Origin: Paenibacillus sp. V4I3
Lineage (GTDB): Bacteria; Bacillota; Bacilli; Paenibacillales; NBRC-103111
Assembly: GCF_030817215.1 (NCBI RefSeq)
Contig: NZ_JAUSZA010000001.1
Span: 6,050,501 to 6,114,500, forward strand
Reading direction: 5' to 3'
Length of the DNA: 64,000 nt
Positions 9,025 to 17,731 of the stretch are shown piece by piece (the stretch's first letter is position 1; each line of letters opens with the position of its first letter). The notes beneath the pieces are model-generated. The model was not told the origin of the DNA. It saw only the letters and a program-made list of their open reading frames with translations, and did no database searches. The translations under genes and the position numbers were made by a program.

Positions 9025-9285
9025 TTATCGTTTAAATAAAACTGGTAAATACTCATTTGCAGAAGCTTGACCGTGAAAAGGATGCGGTCCTAACAGACGG
9101 GAATTGTCATGACGCTGTACACCTGCGCGGTAGCTCGTACCGCCCGGCATCAGATGTGCAACGACCGACATACGCGGCTCATTCGTCTTATTAGCTCCAG
9201 ACCCATGGAAAGTAAGAGCGTGATGGAAGCTTGCCTGACCTGCCTTCAGAATGCAGAGCTTCCAGTCAACATTTTGCCACCGTGT
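9025..9285 (-). pseudogene. Truncated phytanoyl-CoA dioxygenase (PhyH) family gene, C-terminal fragment
   Basis: Reading the minus strand gives 86 codons with no start codon, opening after a TAA. The translation includes KAGQASFHHALTFHGSG, then NKTNEPRMSVVAHLMPGGT and ends in EYLPVLFKR. The iron-ligand histidine region and the arginine of R-M-S belong to the end of the PhyH double-stranded beta-helix fold. PhyH enzymes are Fe(II)/2-oxoglutarate oxygenases of about 250-300 residues, so roughly the first two thirds is missing. No further piece was found in the 200 bases upstream. The terminator downstream is intact, so the gene was probably cut by a deletion. Confidence 0.8.
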
Positions 9286-9441
9286 TTAAAACATTACAGG
9301 CATGACCCCGATCCAATGGAGAATGAATCAAACTGGCTTGAATGATTATGCCTATCCTATCCACAATCTCACTTAGCCAAGCAAAAATCCGTAGAAAACT
9401 ATCCTAAGTAAGGTAAACTTCGTCGCCTTACGTCTAAATGA

Positions 9442-9486
9442 AAAAGGACCTTGGCATCTACACATGTAGACTGCAAGGTTCTTTTC
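9442..9486 (-). terminator. Terminator of the 54-residue gene
   Basis: The arms AAAAGGACCTTG and CAAGGTTCTTTT enclose a second inner pair TCTACA/TGTAGA. On the minus strand it ends in CCTTTTTC. It follows the small gene at 9524-9688. Confidence 0.75.
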
Positions 9487-9523
9487 AGCACTCTCCCATT
9501 CTCGGGTGAAGCTTTTCCAGTTC

Positions 9524-9688
9524 CTAATCCCGATCATCGGGATCGCTGGTCGAGAACACCTTTTTTACATTATCCATGATTTCCTCAACAGCCTCACTCA
9601 GCATATCTGTCGGTGTTGTGGCCTCCTCATCAGGTTGAGTGGGAATTGTGTCGTTACATACGTGATCGAAATAATGACTTTTATCCAT
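9524..9688 (-). CDS. Small acidic hypothetical protein (54 residues)
   Basis: The frame begins MDKSHYFDHVCND and ends FSTSDPDDRD, 54 residues. A perfect AGGAGG lies 8 bases before the ATG and a terminator follows the stop, so it looks like a real stand-alone gene. It is rich in Asp, Glu and Thr, with a short amphipathic central stretch (MLSEAVEEIMDNVKKVF), and has no signal peptide or membrane segment. I do not recognise the family. It may be a sporulation or stress small protein, but nothing in the sequence proves that. Confidence 0.7.
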   Translation of the reverse strand: MDKSHYFDHVCNDTIPTQPDEEATTPTDMLSEAVEEIMDNVKKVFSTSDPDDRD

Positions 9689-9880
9689 GCGCTAACCTCC
9701 TAGGTGTAACATAATCTCGTTTGCTTGTTGTTTACTTAATCCGTATCCTTTATTCACCCTAACAGAAACTTTTGAAACATAGGTCCAAAAACCCTTGCCT
9801 AAACCCCGTTATTGGAGTAAATTAAACCTATATGAACGCATATCAACATAAATAAACCAATTTTAAGGAGAGATTAACCG

Positions 9881-10714
9881 ATGGATATCCGCTACGCATC
9901 ACACCCGAATGAAGTTAAGCAATTTGATACTGAACGCCTGCAAGCTGAGTTTCAAATTAATTCTTTGTTCTCACCTAATGAAATTAAATTAGTGTACTCC
10001 CACGTTGACCGTTTCATCATTGGTGGCGTGCTTCCTATTACAGGCACACTTCAATTGCAAGCTGACAAGAAAGAAATGGCAGCAGATTATTTCTTAGAGC
10101 GCCGCGAGATCGGTATTATTAATGTTGGCGGCAGAGGCACGATCACAGTTGATGGAACGGTTTACAACATGGATTCCAAAGATTGTATTTATATTGGTCT
10201 TGGCGCGAAGGACATTTCATTCGCAAGCGAAAATGCTGCCGAGCCAGCGAAATTCTACTTTAATTCAACACCTGCTCACCAAACATATCCAACGGTAAAA
10301 GTCGCCATCAGCGAAGCTACTCCTACTCACTTAGGCAGTATCAATACATCTAATGAGCGTACGATTTACAAATACATCCACACAGGCGGCGTAAAAAGCT
10401 GTCAACTCGTTATGGGTATGACACTTCTGAAGCCAGGCAACATGTGGAACACAATGCCTTCCCATACTCACAATCGTCGTTCCGAAGTTTACTTCTACTT
10501 TGACATGCCGGAAGATGCGGTTGTGTTCCACATGATGGGTGAACCGCAGCAAACACGTCACGTAGTTATGCGCAATGAGCAAGCTGTCATCTCCCCAAGC
10601 TGGTCCATTCATAGCGGTGTTGGCACGAACAACTACACCTTCATTTGGGGCATGGCTGGCGAAAATCAAATTTTTGATGATATGGACGCCGTGGCCATGA
10701 AAGATTTAAAATAG
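9881..10714 (+). CDS. kduI: 5-keto-4-deoxyuronate isomerase (KduI)
   Basis: A 277-residue protein of the usual length for KduI. It isomerises 5-keto-4-deoxyuronate to 2,5-diketo-3-deoxygluconate in pectin and uronan breakdown. The zinc ligands of the family are present: His195, His197, Glu202 (in HTHNRRSEVYFYF) and His244 (SIHSG). A TAAGGAGAG site precedes the ATG. It heads a plus-strand cluster with a DeoR regulator, kduD and a sugar isomerase. Together with KdgF it links unsaturated uronates to 2-keto-3-deoxygluconate. Confidence 0.97.
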   Translation: MDIRYASHPNEVKQFDTERLQAEFQINSLFSPNEIKLVYSHVDRFIIGGVLPITGTLQLQADKKEMAADYFLERREIGIINVGGRGTITVDGTVYNMDSKDCIYIGLGAKDISFASENAAEPAKFYFNSTPAHQTYPTVKVAISEATPTHLGSINTSNERTIYKYIHTGGVKSCQLVMGMTLLKPGNMWNTMPSHTHNRRSEVYFYFDMPEDAVVFHMMGEPQQTRHVVMRNEQAVISPSWSIHSGVGTNNYTFIWGMAGENQIFDDMDAVAMKDLK

Positions 10715-10748
10715 TCGGTAACCTCTATTTAGAAACGGATGACACCCG

Positions 10749-11504
10749 ATGAACCCTTTACGCAGATATGAAACCATTATGGAAATACTTCTGGCGCAGA
10801 AAGAAGTAACCGTTAACGAGCTTAGCGAACGGCTGGACGTTACTGGTAAAACGATTCGCGAAGATTTGGCCAAACTCGAAGAAAAAGGGCTGCTTGTTCG
10901 CATTCATGGCGGAGCGATGCTCGCTCAAAGTGATCAGCTTGGCATACTTTCAACGAAAGAGCCGATCATTAAGCATGCTGATCAGAAATCCGAAATCGCG
11001 ACGATTGCTTTGCGTTACATTCAACCAAGAGATATTATTGCCCTCGATGGCGGCAGTACGACACTTGAAATTGCTAGGCGGCTGGAGAATCAGCCGCTTA
11101 CTGTTGTAACGAACGATTTATTTATTATCTCCGAGCTCTTGCATAAGGAAGAAATTCGGCTGGTTGTTCCAGGCGGCTACCGTCTGCGCAACATGCTCGC
11201 AGGTCCCGAAGCCGTGGAGTATGTGAGCAAGCTCAACATTCAGAAATCATTTATCTCTGCCACTGGCGTTCATTTGCAGCATGGCTTTACCATCTACACG
11301 AGTGATCATGCCGATTATAAACGTGCATTGATTAGATCCAGCGCAACGGTTTACGGCGTTGCCGATCATTATAAATTCGGCCAATGTGCCTTAAGAACGT
11401 TCGCTTCCTTGTCTGAGGTGGCAATGATCCTAACAGACAGTTCCCTACCCGCTGATATTGCCAAGCAGTACCGTGATGCTGGTATCCAGATCGTAACTCA
11501 ATAG
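10749..11504 (+). CDS. DeoR family transcriptional regulator of the kdu genes
   Basis: A 251-residue DeoR-type repressor. The N-terminal helix-turn-helix (VTVNELSERLDVTGKTIREDLAKLE, about 18-42) is followed by the DeoR hinge RIHGGAM, and a sugar-phosphate-sensing domain begins near residue 75 (ALDGGSTTLEIARRL). It lies between kduI and kduD on the same strand, 34 bases after kduI and 18 bases before kduD. It therefore probably regulates this operon in response to a uronate intermediate such as 2-keto-3-deoxygluconate or its phosphate, which is an inference. Confidence 0.93.
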   Translation: MNPLRRYETIMEILLAQKEVTVNELSERLDVTGKTIREDLAKLEEKGLLVRIHGGAMLAQSDQLGILSTKEPIIKHADQKSEIATIALRYIQPRDIIALDGGSTTLEIARRLENQPLTVVTNDLFIISELLHKEEIRLVVPGGYRLRNMLAGPEAVEYVSKLNIQKSFISATGVHLQHGFTIYTSDHADYKRALIRSSATVYGVADHYKFGQCALRTFASLSEVAMILTDSSLPADIAKQYRDAGIQIVTQ

Positions 11505-11522
11505 TGAAAAGGAGTATCCTTC

Positions 11523-12275
11523 ATGACACTTTTTAATTTAAATGGCAAAACGGCCTTCGTAACCGGCGCTTCCGGCGGTCTTGGTCAAGCAATGGCCATT
11601 GGCCTTGCAGAAGCAGGCGCAAACGTCATTGCTGTATCCTCTTCCGAAAGCGTTCAAACGGTAGAAGCCATCCGAGCATTAGGCGGCAAAGCTGAGCTGA
11701 TCGCAGCTGATCTTAGCAACGAAGACATCCTCGAGGATGTTGTAAACAAAGCCATCGGCATCTACGGCGGCATCGATATTCTCGTGAATAATGCCGGAAT
11801 CATCCGACGTACGCCGGCAGTCGACCATGCACGTCAAGATTGGCACGATGTTATTGATCTGAACTTGAACTCTGCGTTCTTCTTGTGCCAGCTGATTGGC
11901 CGTCATATGATTGAGCGCGGCAGCGGCAAAATTGTGAACATCGCTTCCATGCTGACCTACCAAGGCGGTATCAATGTTCCTGGCTACACAGCAAGTAAAC
12001 ATGCAATCGCAGGTGTTACCAAAGCATTAGCGAATGAGTGGGCTGGAAAAGGCATCCAGATCAATGCCATCGCTCCTGGTTACATGACGACTAATAATAC
12101 GGCTCCTATTCTCAAAGATGAGAAACGCACACAATCCATTACAGATCGAATTCCGGCAGGCCGTTGGGGCTCACCAGAGGATTTGAAAGGTCCAGTTGTG
12201 TTCTTGTCATCGCATGCATCGGATTATATGAACGGACACGTACTGTGCGTGGACGGCGGATGGATGGCTAGATAG
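11523..12275 (+). CDS. kduD: 2-deoxy-D-gluconate 3-dehydrogenase / 2,5-diketo-3-deoxygluconate reductase (KduD)
   Basis: A 250-residue short-chain dehydrogenase. The nucleotide motif TGASGGLG is at 14-21, NNAG at 89-92, and the catalytic Ser142, Tyr155 and Lys159 are present. KduD reduces the KduI product to 2-keto-3-deoxygluconate using a nicotinamide cofactor. The ending YMNGHVLCVDGGWMAR is typical of the family. It directly precedes and touches the next gene (TAG then ATG), so the two are surely co-transcribed. Confidence 0.95.
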   Translation: MTLFNLNGKTAFVTGASGGLGQAMAIGLAEAGANVIAVSSSESVQTVEAIRALGGKAELIAADLSNEDILEDVVNKAIGIYGGIDILVNNAGIIRRTPAVDHARQDWHDVIDLNLNSAFFLCQLIGRHMIERGSGKIVNIASMLTYQGGINVPGYTASKHAIAGVTKALANEWAGKGIQINAIAPGYMTTNNTAPILKDEKRTQSITDRIPAGRWGSPEDLKGPVVFLSSHASDYMNGHVLCVDGGWMAR

Positions 12276-13106
12276 ATGGGAATCGGTACATTAGCCCATG
12301 CCGCCGGCCATCTTCCATTGAAGCAATTAACAGAGAAGCTAAGCGGACGAGGCATTGACTTCGTTCAACTGGCACTTAGCAAAGCGATCAGTGATATTGA
12401 CACCAGCCTCGGTAGGCTCAGCCCTGCTCTGGCCAATCACATTGGCGAGCAATTCCACCGTGCGGGTATCCGGATTGGCGTGCTTGGCTGTTATATCAAC
12501 CCGATTCATCCTGATCCGCAGCAGCGGCGTCATGAAATCAACCGGTTCAAAGAGCATTTGCGTTTCGCCAGAGACTTTGGTACCTCTATCGTTGCGACGG
12601 AGACAGCTGACCTAACGACTTACCTTTCGCAGGATTCCGAGCGTTATGAGGCCATTGGTTGGGCAACCCTCAAGCAAACTGTTGAAGAATTAGCAGAGGA
12701 AGCTGAACGTTGGGGTGTCTTCATCGGACTCGAACCTGTATTCACTCACACATTATCTAGCTGCGATAAAATGGTTCGGATTTTGGATGAAGTTCCATCC
12801 AGTAATCTGGGAGTTGTATTTGACCCAGTCAACCTGCTCCCGCCAACAGCTATAGATTCACAAGATGTTTTCCTTGATCAGGCATTTGCTGCTTTTGGTG
12901 ACCGGATTGTCCTCGCCCATCTTAAGGATGTTGTCATTCAGAACGACAAGCTGAAAGAGGTACGATCTGGTAAGGGTATTTTTCAAACGAAATCGTTCTT
13001 GGAGAAGCTGTACCTGGCAAAACCAGGCATCGATATCTCCTTAGAACAGCTTGCTGATGATACGCTTGATGAAACTTTTCAATATGTAAGAAGCCTTATG
13101 AGTTAA
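12276..13106 (+). CDS. Sugar phosphate isomerase/epimerase (xylose isomerase-like TIM barrel)
   Basis: A 276-residue protein of the AP endonuclease family 2 / xylose isomerase-like TIM-barrel group. Expected metal-ligand motifs are visible: IGLEPVF near 150, GVVFDPVNLL near 190, LAHLKDV near 218 and ISLEQL near 255. The start ATG follows the kduD stop without a gap, and the ribosome binding site lies inside kduD. Enzymes of this group isomerise or epimerise keto-sugars; the exact substrate is unknown. Its place in the operon suggests a side route of uronate breakdown. Confidence 0.85.
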   Translation: MGIGTLAHAAGHLPLKQLTEKLSGRGIDFVQLALSKAISDIDTSLGRLSPALANHIGEQFHRAGIRIGVLGCYINPIHPDPQQRRHEINRFKEHLRFARDFGTSIVATETADLTTYLSQDSERYEAIGWATLKQTVEELAEEAERWGVFIGLEPVFTHTLSSCDKMVRILDEVPSSNLGVVFDPVNLLPPTAIDSQDVFLDQAFAAFGDRIVLAHLKDVVIQNDKLKEVRSGKGIFQTKSFLEKLYLAKPGIDISLEQLADDTLDETFQYVRSLMS

Positions 13107-13110
13107 AAAT

Positions 13111-13149
13111 AAGCCCCGTCCTCTCTTTCATCGGAGGAACTGGGGCTTT
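13111..13149. terminator. Bidirectional terminator after the kdu operon
   Basis: The arms AAGCCCC and GGGGCTT, with an inner CCTC/GAGG pair, lie between the convergent isomerase gene and the GlcG-like gene. Confidence 0.82.
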
Positions 13150-13166
13150 ACTATTTGAAATGATGC

Positions 13167-13640
13167 CTATTTCTTTATATCAGGCTCTGTCATGACTTCG
13201 TACGCGTTACCCAAATAACACTGCAGCGCCTTTAACGCCGCAACCCCTACCGCTATGTCATCCTCACCATTCCCTCCGCTTACACCAACCCCGCCAATGA
13301 CACTCCCGTTCACCACAATCGGAAGTCCCCCGACGAAAATGGCAAATTTACCAGGCATCATGGCATGAATCCCAAATGCCTCACCATGGATGGTCGCTGG
13401 GCCGCCGGGCTGATTGAACAAATGTGTAGAACGCCTGTGATTGCTAGCTGTAAACGCCTTAGCTATGGCGATTTCCGGGCTCGTATTGCGAGCGCCATTC
13501 ATTCTTTCTAATGCAATTAGATATCCGCCGTCGTCTACGATACATATCGTTTCGGCTGCTTTCGCTTCTATTGCCGCTTGTATGCCTGCTGCGATCATGA
13601 CTCTCGCTTCTTCTAATTCAAGCTTAAATACTAATTTCAT
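13167..13640 (-). CDS. GlcG/HbpS family protein
   Basis: A 157-residue cytoplasmic protein of the GlcG/HbpS (DUF336) family. Characteristic stretches are ICIVDDGGYLIALERMNGA near residues 32-50, a central GGPATIHGEAFGI, and the glycine-rich GSVIGGVGVSGG near 115. Relatives bind haem or corrinoids, or sit in glycolate and diol operons, but many have no known role. It stands alone between the kdu operon and a DJ-1 gene. Confidence 0.82.
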   Translation of the reverse strand: MKLVFKLELEEARVMIAAGIQAAIEAKAAETICIVDDGGYLIALERMNGARNTSPEIAIAKAFTASNHRRSTHLFNQPGGPATIHGEAFGIHAMMPGKFAIFVGGLPIVVNGSVIGGVGVSGGNGEDDIAVGVAALKALQCYLGNAYEVMTEPDIKK

Positions 13641-13932
13641 AAGTCATTCCCTCCCTGCTTGGTAGGCCATAATGACGTGCGCAACGAACACCTCTTCAAT
13701 TCATATGGGGACGTGAGGGGTTTAAGTCATGGTCGCCGCTTGAAAAAAGTTATTGAATTTCGGAGTTGGAAATTGTAAGATTATAGAAATTAAACCGATG
13801 TGTGACTGGCGTAAACATGGATAACCATGAGGGAGCACATCGCAAGCAGCCGTACGCCTGGGCAAAGTATTTGATCCTTGATCAAGTGCTTTTTTGTGCT
13901 TTTATGACAATTGAAAGGTCAGGTGGCTGTTT

Positions 13933-14526
13933 ATGAAAATGGCATTCGTACTATTTGATGGGATGACCGCGTTAGACTTCGCCGGCTTCTATGAAGCTAT
14001 CACATGGATGGGTATTTTGGGAGCTAAAGAAAACGTCACTTGGGATTTCTGCTCCAATAAGGAGGAAATTACGGACGACCGAGGCTTAACCCTTAAGGTG
14101 ACGCATGTCTATCCCGATCTATCGGGTTATGATCTCCTGTTTGTTCCTGGCGGATTTTCAACGAGAAGCCTTAGATTCGACTCTGCCTTCATCACTTGGC
14201 TCCAAACCTCAGGTAATGTGACTTACAAGGTTTCTGTGTGTACAGGTGCGTTATTACTAGGTGCAGCCGGATTCCTACATGAAAAAAAAGCAACCACCAA
14301 TCCTTCCGCCTATGAGTTATTGACGCCTTACTGTTCCGAAGTCATTAAAGAACGAATCGTCAGAGACGGGAATCTCTTTACCGGCGGCGGCGTTTCGGCC
14401 TCCATTGACTTAGGATTATTCGTCATTGAATCGCTCACTGATTCAGATTTCGTACAGCTAGTTCAACAAAAGATGGATTACCCTTACTACCAAGCGGGAC
14501 AGTTGTCTAATGTGAATTTGGAGTAA
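13933..14526 (+). CDS. DJ-1/PfpI family protein
   Basis: A 197-residue class I glutamine-amidotransferase-like protein. The nucleophile-elbow cysteine is in VSVCTGALLLGAAG (about residue 99), with FVPGGFS before it and TTNPSAYELL after it, as in DJ-1/PfpI and in the sensor part of GlxA-type regulators. There is no DNA-binding domain. The family includes deglycases, isonitrile hydratases and chaperones, so the activity is open. It has its own AAAGGTCAGG-type ribosome binding site. Confidence 0.85.
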   Translation: MKMAFVLFDGMTALDFAGFYEAITWMGILGAKENVTWDFCSNKEEITDDRGLTLKVTHVYPDLSGYDLLFVPGGFSTRSLRFDSAFITWLQTSGNVTYKVSVCTGALLLGAAGFLHEKKATTNPSAYELLTPYCSEVIKERIVRDGNLFTGGGVSASIDLGLFVIESLTDSDFVQLVQQKMDYPYYQAGQLSNVNLE

Positions 14527-14594
14527 TAACCTACTCTATAAGGATAAACGGCTTACACTTGCCTTGGACGAGAGCGAAAGTGAGTGTAAATGTG

Positions 14595-14662
<68 letters not shown>

Positions 14663-14747
14663 CGTTTATTAAGGTTGATATAAAGCATGGTGCGCCCAGA
14701 CGTAAATTTTCAAACATTTGCTTGCTTACTCGCTCATCGATGTAAAG

Positions 14748-14932
14748 TTGTTGCACTTTGTACAACATTTGGAAAGTTTATTCACGTTTTTCTCGCGATT
14801 GTTGCACAAAATACAACAATTCCAGCCGAAAGAAGCATTTTAGCAGGAAATTAGGCTAAACTGTTGCACAAAATACAACATCTTCACCTTTGTCCTGAAG
14901 AAATGATGGAAATTGTTGTACGCTGTACAACA
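14748..14932 (+). repeat. Four-hairpin dispersed repeat, copy A
   Basis: Four 20-base palindromic units of the form TTGTTGYA-N5-TACAACA lie at 14748-14767, 14799-14818, 14861-14880 and 14913-14932, with spacers of 31, 42 and 32 bases. The same unit order, spacing and partly conserved spacers recur at 25121-25304 and 34806-34988. Each unit can form a stem of 7-8 base pairs as RNA or cruciform. Confidence 0.9.
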
Positions 14933-15107
14933 TTCCCTCCCATATTCCCCACATCAATTGTATAGCACAAAACAATAAACCAGAAGCACAAAAAACACTA
15001 TCGCTTCCCGGCCGATTATGCATGATCATGTATCCTAATCACTCGAGCCGAGTCCGTATCTCCTTCTTAACAGTGGGTAAGCTCTTCTCCCTCTACCCAA
15101 ACAAATA

Positions 15108-15158
15108 AAAAATAAGCCTATCCAGCCCTCTCAAAGAGGCTGGATAGGCTTATTTTAT
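15108..15158. terminator. Strong bidirectional terminator
   Basis: The long perfect arms AATAAGCCTATCCAGCC and GGCTGGATAGGCTTATT have T-runs on both sides. It ends the small minus-strand gene that follows and may also stop plus-strand read-through. Confidence 0.9.
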
Positions 15159-15376
15159 TCTTTAGGCTGTTCACGGTTAACACGAACGGGTCTCTCGACC
15201 CAATTCTCACGATTCATACGTTGAACCTGATTAATCGGGTTCTTAAGATCGATAATCTCAGCGGGTTTACCCTCCGCTTGCATGGTGGTCGCTAGCTTTT
15301 CCTTATAACCCGTTCCGGCTGCTGGTCCGCCACCCCCGTTGCGCTTACCCTTGTTCCAAACTCTACCTTTACTCAT
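15155..15376 (-). CDS. Small basic hypothetical protein (73 residues)
   Basis: The start chosen is the ATG preceded by GGAGTGGTG, giving MSKGRVWNKGKRNGGGGPAAG; an in-frame ATG 22 codons upstream has a weaker context. The protein is rich in Gly, Lys, Arg and Asn, has a Gly-rich turn near residue 15 and ends VNREQPKE. There is no signal peptide or membrane segment. Its composition resembles small acid-soluble or RNA-binding spore proteins, and it sits beside germination genes, but the family is not recognised. Confidence 0.55.
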   Translation of the reverse strand: MSKGRVWNKGKRNGGGGPAAGTGYKEKLATTMQAEGKPAEIIDLKNPINQVQRMNRENWVERPVRVNREQPKE

Positions 15377-15490
15377 TTCACCACTCCATTTTTGTTTTAA
15401 GTGTAAAGGCATAAGTAGAAAAACGCAAATTTTTACTTCCAATCATCATCAACTTTATGTCTAAAAGGTGGTTACCCGTTCCAAAACCAG

Positions 15491-16615
15491 TCACTTCACG
15501 GGTCCCATACTTCCTATGATCACCTTAACGGAAACGTGAATGTCAGCCTTCGACAGTGCTTCTCCCCAATGATCCTCCACTTTCATATATTGGTTATATT
15601 CATAAGCCCGTGCGTAGAGACCAAGCCCGATCGGATCAATCTGATGTTCCTGTAGGTTCTTGATGAGTTTCTCAAATTGCTTTTGCACTTGGTCAGAAAT
15701 CATTTTCTCTAACTCTTTTCCATTCTTTCGCACATCAAAAGGAAATAAACGTTCCGAGACACCAGCCGGCATTTTAATGTTGATATCGAACCGAAACTTA
15801 TTCTGATTGTATGAGGTCTTGACCTTCGTTTTCACTCCCTGAACCGTTATACTTAAATGGTCTGTGTAGAATGGACCGCTCTTCTTTTCTCCGGGAATTG
15901 GAAGTGTCAGACTAACAGCCTTCTTGGCGTTTTTATTCAAAATTTGAAGTAATACGGTTTCCTCCGCGGACAATGAAAGTGTATATTTCCCCTTATGATC
16001 CAGCAGCGATACGCCAGTCAGCTTGATCCGTTTGGTCTTGTCCAACTGAATTTCGGAGATATAGGGCGTCACCCCCTTCTCATTTATTTGCCAATGCAGC
16101 TTCTGAAGCGTCGTTTTTGCCGTTTCCGATCTAGCGCTCTTCGTATCGACCATTCCCCTCAACAATAAAGGTAATGACGGCTGGTCTTTGGGATTTAGGT
16201 AAATCATGTCTGAGACAGATCCATCAACTGCGATGACTCTTGGCATTAATGGATTTTTCGTATCACGAAAGAAGACATCCAGTATCGGGAACCAATCTTC
16301 ATGCTCCAGGATGCGTTTCCCTATAAGAACGACCTGAACCTTTCTGCCAGTAATAACACCTGGTGAACGTTCGTCTATTTCCTCTCTCGCTTTCCGAATC
16401 GTATCCGCCTTCACTTTGACCTCTGTCATGTGCTTCTTGACATTTCTGCTGAACACAGGATTTTTCATATAGATTAGCAAGTTGTTTTCATTATCGAGAT
16501 CCAGGCCGATGGCAAGGTTGTTCGTGGCATCTTCCAAATCCAATCTGTCACTGCACCCTGAAGCGATAGTAATCATCATAATGATGAGCAAAACGAATCG
16601 CACCCGCTTGTTCAT
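15491..16615 (-). CDS. gerAC: Ger(x)C family spore germination lipoprotein, second copy
   Basis: A 374-residue GerAC-type protein. The chosen ATG follows GGAGGAAG and overlaps the stop of the permease gene by four bases (ATGA); an alternative start lies five codons earlier. A signal peptide ends in the lipobox ASGC (Cys21), followed by SDRLDLEDA, typical of the family. The C subunit works with the A and B proteins in the inner membrane of the spore as a germinant receptor. About half of its residues match the second C gene at 17732-18853, so the pair arose by duplication. It is the last gene of the operon. Confidence 0.93.
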   Translation of the reverse strand: MNKRVRFVLLIIMMITIASGCSDRLDLEDATNNLAIGLDLDNENNLLIYMKNPVFSRNVKKHMTEVKVKADTIRKAREEIDERSPGVITGRKVQVVLIGKRILEHEDWFPILDVFFRDTKNPLMPRVIAVDGSVSDMIYLNPKDQPSLPLLLRGMVDTKSARSETAKTTLQKLHWQINEKGVTPYISEIQLDKTKRIKLTGVSLLDHKGKYTLSLSAEETVLLQILNKNAKKAVSLTLPIPGEKKSGPFYTDHLSITVQGVKTKVKTSYNQNKFRFDINIKMPAGVSERLFPFDVRKNGKELEKMISDQVQKQFEKLIKNLQEHQIDPIGLGLYARAYEYNQYMKVEDHWGEALSKADIHVSVKVIIGSMGPVK

Positions 16616-17712
16616 AAGTGCTTCCTCCACCCCAAACGATCATGTATCCATACATATAGGAGTAAACAAACAGGAACTATGTACTCAACAACAAAACCAA
16701 TCTGACCAAGAAGCGTATTCATCTTTTCGCTCTGAAAAAAAGTAGGCATGAAGAAATACGAACCCACAGCGATGAATAGCCAAAGCAGCCGCAAATGATT
16801 ACGGTGGTCCTGTTTTCCGATTAGCCAAGTTGTGCAAAATACACTCATGTACATCGTAGGTATCCATGACAATGAAAAGATAAGCAAATAAAACGCGATA
16901 AATAACAATTCGATCCGTGCTATAAACTTAAACTCAATCGTTTTCAATAAATTGATTGTCGGTTCGTTGTACGTCATAATTTCATCTGAACTGAAATAGA
17001 CAAAACAGATCACGGTAATGAACAAATACATAAGCATCGTCAGTGTATATGAGATAACAATTCCGGTTGAGGCCTTTTGCTTGTTTCTGAGAAATGGATA
17101 CAAAATAAACGTGGTTGAAAAACCAATATGATAATAGAAAGTACCGGGTACCGCCGCGAATACAGGCTCCCATCCTTCCTTAAGCACAGGAAACAGCCGG
17201 AGCCAATTAGCGTCCTTAAGCGGAAGCAAATAAACGAAGGGGATCCATACAGATAAAAGCATAATCAATACTACGTATCTGCCCACTATGCGGAGTCCAC
17301 TCCGCACAACAACATAAGTGGGAATGAGCAGCAGAAACATAATGAGATATGCCGGAGTTTGCTGCAGGAGATATTGTTTTGTAATCATTACAGTATAAAT
17401 AAGACCGGTATATCCGTAGTAAATGAGATAAAGGGCAAATAGGACAGCTCCCGCTTTGCCTGCCCATTTGCCCAAATACACCGTCAATAAATCTAACAAG
17501 GTGCCGTCTGGGTACCTCTTCATTACCTGTATGACGATCAAACTCGCTATTAAGGAGATAACCCAAACGATGAGGAGAGCGATCCACCCAGCCGTTCCCG
17601 CCTGTTCGGCTAGTACGCGCGGCAGCGACAAGAAACCGATGCTCACTACCATACCAAAGTTGAGAAAGATATACTGCATGAGGGTAATTTCATTAAATGT
17701 ATATTTTTTCAC
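16612..17712 (-). CDS. gerAB: GerAB-type spore germination permease, second copy
   Basis: A 366-residue membrane protein with about ten hydrophobic segments, of the APC-like GerAB family that binds the germinant. It starts with GTG after AAGGGGGATA. The N-terminus KKYTFNEITLMQYIFLN is nearly the same as in the other B subunit at 18850-19950 (KKYAFNEITSMQYIFLN). It lies 19 bases after gerAC copy 1 and overlaps gerAC copy 2, so the second B-C pair is part of the same transcript. The copies differ most in the middle of the protein, where germinant specificity may reside. Confidence 0.94.
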   Translation of the reverse strand: MKKYTFNEITLMQYIFLNFGMVVSIGFLSLPRVLAEQAGTAGWIALLIVWVISLIASLIVIQVMKRYPDGTLLDLLTVYLGKWAGKAGAVLFALYLIYYGYTGLIYTVMITKQYLLQQTPAYLIMFLLLIPTYVVVRSGLRIVGRYVVLIMLLSVWIPFVYLLPLKDANWLRLFPVLKEGWEPVFAAVPGTFYYHIGFSTTFILYPFLRNKQKASTGIVISYTLTMLMYLFITVICFVYFSSDEIMTYNEPTINLLKTIEFKFIARIELLFIAFYLLIFSLSWIPTMYMSVFCTTWLIGKQDHRNHLRLLWLFIAVGSYFFMPTFFQSEKMNTLLGQIGFVVEYIVPVCLLLYVWIHDRLGWRKHL

Positions 17713-17731
17713 GTGTTATCCCCCTTTGGCT

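Noticed and set aside
9109..9345. Plus-strand frame of 78 codons
   Set aside because: It is antisense to the PhyH remnant, which has clear family motifs on the minus strand.
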